A DNA stretch of 64,000 nucleotides from Breoghania sp963678585 (GTDB taxonomy: Bacteria > Pseudomonadota > Alphaproteobacteria > Rhizobiales > Stappiaceae): NCBI GenBank assembly GCA_963678585.2, contig CAXXGA010000002.1, positions 2,852,001-2,916,000 of the forward strand, given 5' to 3'. Made by a program: the position numbers and the translations under genes. Below are positions 60,106-64,000 of the stretch, one piece after another. Each line of letters starts with the position of its first letter. Positions within the stretch are counted from its first letter, which is position 1. The notes beneath the pieces were generated by a model. That model ran no database searches, had not been told where the DNA came from, and saw only the letters and a list, made by a program, of their open reading frames with translations.

Positions 60106-60735
60106 TCAAAGACCGAAACGGAGGATGATGGCGCTGATCACGTGGTCGACCGCAACCGCGGCGAGGATCAGCCCCATGACACGGCTGACGATCGAGGCCC
60201 CGGCCTTTCCGATCAGCCGCTGCACGGGCATCGCCACGAGCATCAGGACCAGCGACAGCCCCAGAACCGCCAGCGTGATCCCCGCCGTCACCGCCTGCGC
60301 GGCGATGGAGTGGACGTCGTTGTCGGTGAGAACGACCACGGCCAGCATCGCCCCCGGCGAGGCGATGGAGGGAATGGCCAGCGGATAGACCGCCCATTCC
60401 GCCACATTCTTCGAAACTTCGGAAATCTCCCGGTCCGGCTTGGAATCGCCGAAAATCATCGTCAACGCGAACAGGAACAGCACGATGCCGCCCGCGATCT
60501 GGAAGGAGGTCAGGTTGACGTCGATGGCGTTGAGAACCGGCTGGCCGGCGATCAGGAACCCCATCAGCACCAGCGCGGCGAAGAGCACCGCGCGATAGGC
60601 CACCGCGCGACGCCGGTCAGGCGCAATGGTGGCGGTTACCGCGATGAAGACAGGCACCGTGCCCACCGGATCGACAACGGCAAACAACGTCGCAAACTGA
60701 TGCAGCGCGTCGGCCAGAGTGGTCTCGAAGAACAT
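60106..60735 (-). CDS. MarC family integral membrane protein
   Basis: A 209-residue membrane protein with about six helices. The family sequence LFAVVDPVGTVPVFIAVTA near the N-terminus and PLAIPSIASPGAMLAVVVLT in the middle are diagnostic (MarC/UPF0056). Earlier links to multiple antibiotic resistance have been withdrawn, so the function is unknown. The ATG at 60735 gives the usual start MFFETTLADALHQFATLF. It is convergent with the acyl-CoA synthetase gene. Confidence 0.9.
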   Translation of the reverse strand: MFFETTLADALHQFATLFAVVDPVGTVPVFIAVTATIAPDRRRAVAYRAVLFAALVLMGFLIAGQPVLNAIDVNLTSFQIAGGIVLFLFALTMIFGDSKPDREISEVSKNVAEWAVYPLAIPSIASPGAMLAVVVLTDNDVHSIAAQAVTAGITLAVLGLSLVLMLVAMPVQRLIGKAGASIVSRVMGLILAAVAVDHVISAIILRFGL

Positions 60736-60880
60736 GCTTTGCGGCCCCAATGAACTTGTGAGAACGGAAACGGGAAAATCCGGCGGGCAGCAGGGCGATT
60801 GAAATGTCGCGCGCCGACTGTTGATCGTCAGCCCGTCATTCCCGCAAAAAGGGAGGGGAACGGACGGCTGCGGGCAATTA

Positions 60881-60915
60881 AAAAACCGCGACCCCGCATC
60901 CGGGATCGCGGCTTT
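60881..60915 (-). terminator. Rho-independent terminator of the first DUF465 gene
   Basis: On the minus strand GCCGCGATCCCGG/CCGGGATCGCGG-like stem ends in GGTTTTTTAATT. It lies about 50-80 bases after the DUF465 stop at 60964. Confidence 0.7.
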
Positions 60916-60963
60916 GGTCAGCCTCATGCGGGCTTTTCAGCCTCGCGGGCCATGACCGTCAAT

Positions 60964-61140
60964 TCAATGAAGGGTCTCCTTGCGAAGGCGTACTATTTCG
61001 TCCTTTAGGTGCAGTTTGCGGCGCTTCATATCCGCGATATCAAGATTATCCGTACTCGGACTGACCATAGCTTTTTCGATTTCCCGCTCCAGGTCAGCAT
61101 GGCGCCGTTCAAGCTCTAAGAGATGCGACTGCAAGGACAT
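60964..61140 (-). CDS. DUF465 (YdcH-like) small protein
   Basis: A 58-residue charged helical protein: MSLQSHLLELERRHADLERE at the start, then MKRRKLHLKDEIVRLRKE at the end. This is the DUF465/YdcH pattern of two helices linked by a short variable loop (MVSPSTDNL). The gene is short and easily missed. Function unknown. A second family member lies on the other strand at 61709. Confidence 0.8.
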   Translation of the reverse strand: MSLQSHLLELERRHADLEREIEKAMVSPSTDNLDIADMKRRKLHLKDEIVRLRKETLH

Positions 61141-61708
61141 TGGGCAAAGCCTCCTTTGTAGTTCAGCTAGAACAACAAGAGTGTGACACAGGCTGAGAAC
61201 GGAGTCGAACGCCGCGCCGCCCGTGAGCGACCGAATTGATCAGACGCGATGTGCGATTTGCGGGCGATTTTGTGATTATTGCGCGGCGCGCATTCAAAGC
61301 CGCGTGAAGACACGCATCACTAACGCGCTGAAATTCAATGATGTCCGGACATCCCAAACTACCCTCGCGGAACCCCGTACCTGCAGGGGCGTGACGGAAC
61401 GTCGCGATCTGCGCAATAACCCTCACTGTTCTCAATAGCATGTCGAAAAACACGCATAGCGGTAACGGAAGGACAGCCTGCACCCTTTGCCAAAGACGGC
61501 GGGAAGCTGCGGAAGAGGGCCAGGCATCCCATTCTCGCCCCGGTCGTAGCGCTCTTCGATCCACTTCGCGCTTTCACTATGCTACATTGCGATCATTGGC
61601 TGACTTGCCGCCTTGCCGATAGGACTGCCCGGTTCATTCGCGCCCGCCTTTCACCCCGCCCCACCCCATGGGCCGCGCGATGCAAGGGCTGCGTCTGTGG
61701 AAGCAAAA
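61141..61708. other. Intergenic region between the two DUF465 genes
   Basis: 568 bases between divergent small genes. Promoters for both are expected. Codon pattern and frames give no support for a further gene, and no RNA was recognised. Confidence 0.5.
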
Positions 61709-61915
61709 ATGACAGAAGACATGGAAGAAGCGCTGCGCGCCGAACTTTCGCAACTGCGTCAGGAGCACCGCGATCTCGATGCCTCCATCGAGGCGCTTAT
61801 CGAGACCGGCAGGGCCGATGCGATTCAGATGCAGCGTCTCAAGAAGAAGAAGCTCTGCCTGAAGGACCGCATCACCTCCATCGAAGACCGGCTCCTTCCC
61901 GACATCATCGCCTGA
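61709..61915 (+). CDS. DUF465 (YdcH-like) small protein, second copy
   Basis: A 68-residue helical protein with the same arrangement as the gene at 60964: ELSQLRQEHRDLDASIEALI, a short loop, then MQRLKKKKLCLKDRITSIED. The KxxLKDxI core is shared. The ATG at 61709 has GGAAG before it; a GTG four codons upstream is an alternative. Function unknown. Confidence 0.8.
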   Translation: MTEDMEEALRAELSQLRQEHRDLDASIEALIETGRADAIQMQRLKKKKLCLKDRITSIEDRLLPDIIA

Positions 61916-62043
61916 CCGGCGACCTCCCGGAAAAAGCCGCACAAATAAAAGCCGCACCGTACGCAAAACGGTGCCGCGCAGACTGTTGTCTTTCCTGAAA
62001 ACACCGCAATAGCCCACCCGCCCCGATGCGGCCGAAGGCGGAA

Positions 62044-62721
62044 CTAGGGGCGCAAGCCGGTCTTGGCGCGATACATGTCGCGATCGGCCCGGTCGAGCAC
62101 GTCGCCCGACCTGTCCTCGCCGCAAAGACAGGCGATCCCCAGCGAGGCGGAAATCGTGTAGGGGCGTCCGTCGAAGACGAACGGGGCTTCGGCCAGCGCC
62201 CGGTTGACGTCCAGCGCCGCGGCCCGCGCCTCCTGCGCGCTCGTCTTCCACAACAATGCGACGAACTCATCCCCGCCGATACGCCCCACGACGTCGGAGC
62301 GCCGCAAGGTGCCCGACAGCACGCTCGCCACATGCTTCAATGCGGCATCGCCCGCCACATGGCCCAGCGTATCGTTGATGTGCTTGAAATTGTTCAGGTC
62401 CGCATAGACCAGCGACACGTCGGAAGAATAGCGCGAGACGAAAGAGATGGAGCGTTCCAGCACCCGCTCGAAACCGCGGCGGTTCAGCAGCCCCGTGAGA
62501 GCATCGCGCACGGCGTCGTGCCTCAGGCGACTGATTTCCAGACGCTGGGCGCTGATCACGTCCATCAGCCTTGTCACCTCGTCGTTCAGATCCTCGACAA
62601 ACATCCGAATGTGCTCCGGCACGACAAGATCGTCCAGACGATCCAGTGCCCCGGCCCCGTTACGGCGGCTTTCCGCCGTCGTCTCTGCACATGCCACCCT
62701 CATGGTCGGCCCCCGCTGCAT
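62044..62721 (-). CDS. Diguanylate cyclase (GGDEF domain protein)
   Basis: It makes the second messenger cyclic di-GMP from GTP. The 225-residue protein has a helical N-terminus (about 30-70), no membrane helix, and a complete GGDEF domain with DALTGLLNRRGFERVLE (about 73-89), VYADLNNFKHINDTLGH, the active site RIGGDEF (GGDEF at 149-153), and the inhibitory I-site RRSD (140-143) five residues before it. The product should therefore be active and feedback-inhibited. The start could be ATG 62721 or ATG 62703. It is divergent from purE. Confidence 0.92.
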   Translation of the reverse strand: MQRGPTMRVACAETTAESRRNGAGALDRLDDLVVPEHIRMFVEDLNDEVTRLMDVISAQRLEISRLRHDAVRDALTGLLNRRGFERVLERSISFVSRYSSDVSLVYADLNNFKHINDTLGHVAGDAALKHVASVLSGTLRRSDVVGRIGGDEFVALLWKTSAQEARAAALDVNRALAEAPFVFDGRPYTISASLGIACLCGEDRSGDVLDRADRDMYRAKTGLRP

Positions 62722-62918
62722 TGCGACCTACAATTTAATTCAAAGGGAGCCTGACGTCAGGGTTTTACCCGACCTTGTCCAAGATCATGCAGTTTCGTGG
62801 TTAACGGACCTTTCCGAGATGTTAACGACTTGCCTGTCGGCACATGGCTTCTATAATCCGCGCCTTTCCGGCAAAAACTCGGTAAATGTAGCGAGTTGAG
62901 GCACCCCACGGAGCAAGA

Positions 62919-63416
62919 ATGGCGCAGAACAAGCCCCCCGTCGCAATCATCATGGGGAGCCAGTCCGACTGGCCCACGATGAAAAATGCCGCTGACACGC
63001 TCGAAGCGCTGGGCGTTGCCCATGAGGCGCGCATCGTTTCCGCCCACCGCACCCCCGATCGCCTGGTCGCCTTCGCCAAGGGCGCGAAGGCGGAAGGCGT
63101 GCAGGTCGTGATCGCCGGCGCGGGCGGTGCGGCCCACCTGCCGGGCATGGTCGCTTCCATGACGCCGCTGCCGGTTTTCGGCGTGCCGATTGAATCGCGC
63201 GCCATGAAGGGTATCGACAGTCTCTATTCCATCGTCCAGATGCCCGCGGGCATTCCCGTCGGCACGCTCGCCATCGGGCGTGCGGGCGCGGTCAACGCCG
63301 CGCTGATGGCCGCAAGCGTACTCGCGCTGAATGACGAGGCGCTGGCGACCCGGCTCGATGAATGGCGCACCCGCCAGAGCGAGGCCGTGGCCGAGTTTCC
63401 CGTGGACGAGGCCTGA
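62919..63416 (+). CDS. purE: N5-carboxyaminoimidazole ribonucleotide mutase
   Basis: PurE (class I) moves the carboxyl group of N5-CAIR to give CAIR in purine synthesis. The 165-residue protein has the family motif IMGSQSDWPTMKNAADTLEA, the catalytic region VSAHRTPDRL (His) and VIAGAGGAAHLPGMVASMTP. It is four bases ahead of purK in the same orientation, a common operon. Confidence 0.96.
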   Translation: MAQNKPPVAIIMGSQSDWPTMKNAADTLEALGVAHEARIVSAHRTPDRLVAFAKGAKAEGVQVVIAGAGGAAHLPGMVASMTPLPVFGVPIESRAMKGIDSLYSIVQMPAGIPVGTLAIGRAGAVNAALMAASVLALNDEALATRLDEWRTRQSEAVAEFPVDEA

Positions 63417-63420
63417 GATC

Positions 63421-64000
63421 ATGTCCGCCTCTCCCCTCGCGCTTGAACCGGGTTCCACCGTCGGCATCCTCGGCGGAGGCCAGCTCGGCCGCATGCTGGC
63501 GCTCGCCGCCGCCCCGCTGGGCCTGAAGTGCCACATCTATTGCCCCGACGAGGCGAGCCCGGCCTTTCAGGTCGCCGACGCCTTCACCCTCGCGGCCTAT
63601 GACGACGAAGCGGCGCTCGCCGCCTTCGCCGACGCCGTGGACGTGGTGACTTACGAATTCGAGAACGTGCCGGAAGCGACCGCGCGTTTTCTGTCCGAAC
63701 GCGTGGCCCTGCGCCCCGGCGCAAGGCCGCTTGCGGTCGCGCAGGACCGGCTTTCGGAAAAGGAATTCCTGAGTTCCATCGGCATTCCGCTTGCCCCCTT
63801 CGCCGCCGTGAACGGCCCGGAGGATATTGCCGCCGCGGCGAAGGTCACCGGCCTTCCCGCCATCCTCAAGACCCGGCGGCTTGGCTATGACGGCAAGGGC
63901 CAGACCCGCATCGACAGCCTTGAGGACGCCGAAGACGCTTGGGCGCGCATCGGCAAGGCCCCTGCGGTGCTGGAAGGTCTCGTCGATTTCGCGCTGGAAT
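63421..64000 (+). CDS. purK: N5-carboxyaminoimidazole ribonucleotide synthase, N-terminal part (cut by window end)
   Basis: PurK uses ATP and bicarbonate to carboxylate AIR to N5-CAIR, the substrate of PurE. The 193 visible residues start MSASPLALEPGSTVGILGGG, followed by the AIR-binding QLGRMLALAAAPLGLKCHIY. The early ATP-grasp domain is visible (AQDRLSEKEFLSSIGIPLAP, ILKTRRLGYDGKGQ). The frame runs open to the end of the window. Confidence 0.95.
   Translation, partial: MSASPLALEPGSTVGILGGGQLGRMLALAAAPLGLKCHIYCPDEASPAFQVADAFTLAAYDDEAALAAFADAVDVVTYEFENVPEATARFLSERVALRPGARPLAVAQDRLSEKEFLSSIGIPLAPFAAVNGPEDIAAAAKVTGLPAILKTRRLGYDGKGQTRIDSLEDAEDAWARIGKAPAVLEGLVDFALE

Noticed and set aside
1..64000. 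CRISPR arrays, insertion sequences, integrases, phage genes
   Set aside because: No regularly spaced repeats, transposase or integrase motifs were found by eye; only REP-like elements and short tandem duplications are present.

Overview
This window comes from a GC-rich (by eye, low-to-mid 60s %) alphaproteobacterial chromosome, most likely Hyphomicrobiales (Rhizobiales). The evidence is gene content and order: the alphaproteobacterial cell-cycle proteins TrcR (DUF1013) and RcdA (DUF1465), DUF1192, DUF4164 beside zapA, and an ordered yebC / ruvCAB / ybgC-tolQRAB-pal-cpoB / tilS-ftsH-glmM block. The genus cannot be read from the sequence; marine Stappiaceae-like relatives are one guess.

Layout. 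Positions 1-1886 (minus) carry serA (cut by the window edge) and serC, with a serC-type leader. A porin-like barrel follows, behind an AT-rich upstream region. From 3.8 to 15.8 kb (minus) lies glmM, ftsH, tilS, cpoB, pal, tolB, tolA, tolR, tolQ, ybgC: envelope synthesis, membrane proteolysis and the Tol-Pal machine. From 16 to 21.8 kb is an accessory island (L-lactate dehydrogenase, chemoreceptor, TetR regulator with an Old Yellow Enzyme, DUF3096) separating ybgC from ruvB. ruvB-ruvA-ruvC follow at 21.9-24.4 kb. A second insert (TauE/SafE transporter, GNAT, DUF4279) separates ruvC from yebC, ymdB and 5-FCL.

From 29.6 to 30.7 kb two RebB-family (R-body) genes sit between 5-FCL and a probable 6S RNA, which is next to zapA and a DUF4164 gene. 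From 32.7 to 38.4 kb (plus) is the carbon block tkt-gap-pgk-fba(class I), then a degenerate ThiE-like gene, a Sel1-repeat protein, efp, an inositol-monophosphatase family gene and a MotA/TolQ-like plus OmpA-like pair. From 44.5 to 50.3 kb are trcR, a quinone oxidoreductase, DUF1192, rcdA, two accessory genes (nucleotidyltransferase, GNAT) bracketed by near-identical terminators, and rpmE. The last part holds an ABC exporter, an SDR, prpE, a second TauE/SafE protein, a subtilase without a signal peptide, an acyl-CoA synthetase, marC, two DUF465 mini-genes, a diguanylate cyclase and purE-purK (purK cut by the window end).

Most of the window is conserved housekeeping DNA. The most unusual content is the RebB pair (one short classical RebB-like protein and one long protein with two RebB-like segments) beside the 6S locus. 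Other regulatory signals worth checking are a good alphaproteobacterial heat-shock promoter before ftsH, paired operators for the TetR/OYE unit, a hairpin that buries the ribosome-binding site of the chemoreceptor gene, perfect palindromes upstream of the porin and tkt, and REP-like palindromes. No tRNA, rRNA, CRISPR array, insertion sequence, integrase or phage gene was found by eye.
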